Positions 63,799-64,000 of a stretch of DNA of 64,000 nt are shown here, one piece after another. A program made the translations under genes and the position numbers. The notes beneath the pieces were generated by a model. The model did no database searches. It saw only the letters and a program-made list of their open reading frames with translations, and was not told the origin of the DNA. Positions within the stretch are counted from its first letter, which is position 1. Every line of letters begins with the position of its first letter. Origin of the DNA: CAIXQW01 sp046049675 (GTDB lineage Bacteria > Bacteroidota > Bacteroidia > Chitinophagales > Chitinophagaceae); NCBI GenBank assembly GCA_046049675.1, contig JBJORA010000043.1, positions 62,001-126,000 of the forward strand, given 5' to 3'.

Positions 63799-64000
63799 TT
63801 GAGGCATTTTGTTTTCATATTGTGTATCATTTGCAGCGGCCTAGAAAGCCTAGCACAAATACAAGATGCTAATGCGCTTCAACTTGCTATACATCGGACG
63901 CAACATGCAGGATATCGAGGTGCTGAACAAGATAGTTTGTGTATAAGCGGCCTCAATGCTGCGAGAGCAAGTTTGGATTCTGGTAATGTAACGTACTATG
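63799..64000 (+). CDS. Start of a secreted protein (3' end outside window)
   Basis: From a TTG at 63799 an open frame of 67 codons runs off the right edge. It starts with a convincing signal peptide (RHFVFILCIICSGLESLAQ) and continues IQDANALQLAIHRTQHAG with no stop. The non-ATG start is used because no in-frame ATG precedes the hydrophobic core. Family and length cannot be judged. It lies 49 bp after the B12-binding protein gene. Confidence 0.55.
   Translation, partial: MRHFVFILCIICSGLESLAQIQDANALQLAIHRTQHAGYRGAEQDSLCISGLNAARASLDSGNVTYY

Overview
The window looks like chromosomal DNA of a member of the Bacteroidota, most probably a Chitinophagales/Saprospiria-type bacterium. About ten predicted secreted proteins end in a C-terminal domain of the type IX secretion (T9SS type A) kind. 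Many promoters fit the Bacteroidota TAnnTTTG -7 box, and purine-rich Shine-Dalgarno sites are mostly absent. No plasmid or phage structural genes were seen.

Layout. 1-4.4 kb: two minus-strand secreted proteins, the first cut by the window edge and carrying a perfectly periodic 153-bp coding repeat. 4.4-6.8 kb: a TPR sensor kinase and a LuxR-type response regulator. 7.0-13.2 kb: a defence-like block with an MmeI-type (type IIL) restriction-modification enzyme followed by a 1021-residue metallophosphoesterase fused to a STAND-like NTPase. 13.4-13.85 kb: two converging arrays, each of nine 21-bp units, around a short AT-rich centre. 14.1-14.6 kb: a small XRE regulator with a candidate operator, then a candidate small RNA. 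14.8-26.6 kb: a giant M43 metalloprotease/beta-helix protein and a tandem 3449-bp duplication of its 3' part plus the following gene, with mosaic divergence. 26.8-41.0 kb: lipoproteins and large T9SS-exported adhesin-like proteins (SBBP repeats, LamG repeats), with a MITE-like element at 38.6-38.8 kb. 41.2-46.7 kb: a DUF4239 membrane protein, a sulfatase, small hypotheticals, tRNA-Leu(UAG), a candidate structured RNA and a histone-deacetylase-like hydrolase. 46.8-51.7 kb: an orphan MurC-like ligase, an LpxH-like phosphoesterase coupled to a glycosyltransferase, and a GH1 glycosidase. 51.7-53.5 kb: a solitary AAA/DUF234-type ATPase gene set between two nearly identical 50-bp palindromic repeats, with a third related palindrome in its promoter. 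53.5-64 kb: mqo, a gingipain-type C25 protease, a YugP-like membrane protease, a YbjQ protein, two AT-rich membrane proteins, mutL, a B12-binding protein and the start of another secreted protein.

How it fits together. Most of the window is a set of T9SS cargo genes (proteases, a sulfatase, adhesin-like repeat proteins) scattered among housekeeping genes. The strongest candidates for undescribed biology are the phosphoesterase-NTPase beside the restriction enzyme, the double 21-bp array next to it, the palindrome-bounded ATPase cassette, and three promoter/terminator-bounded or structured candidate RNAs. All assignments come from reading the sequence; no database searches were run.
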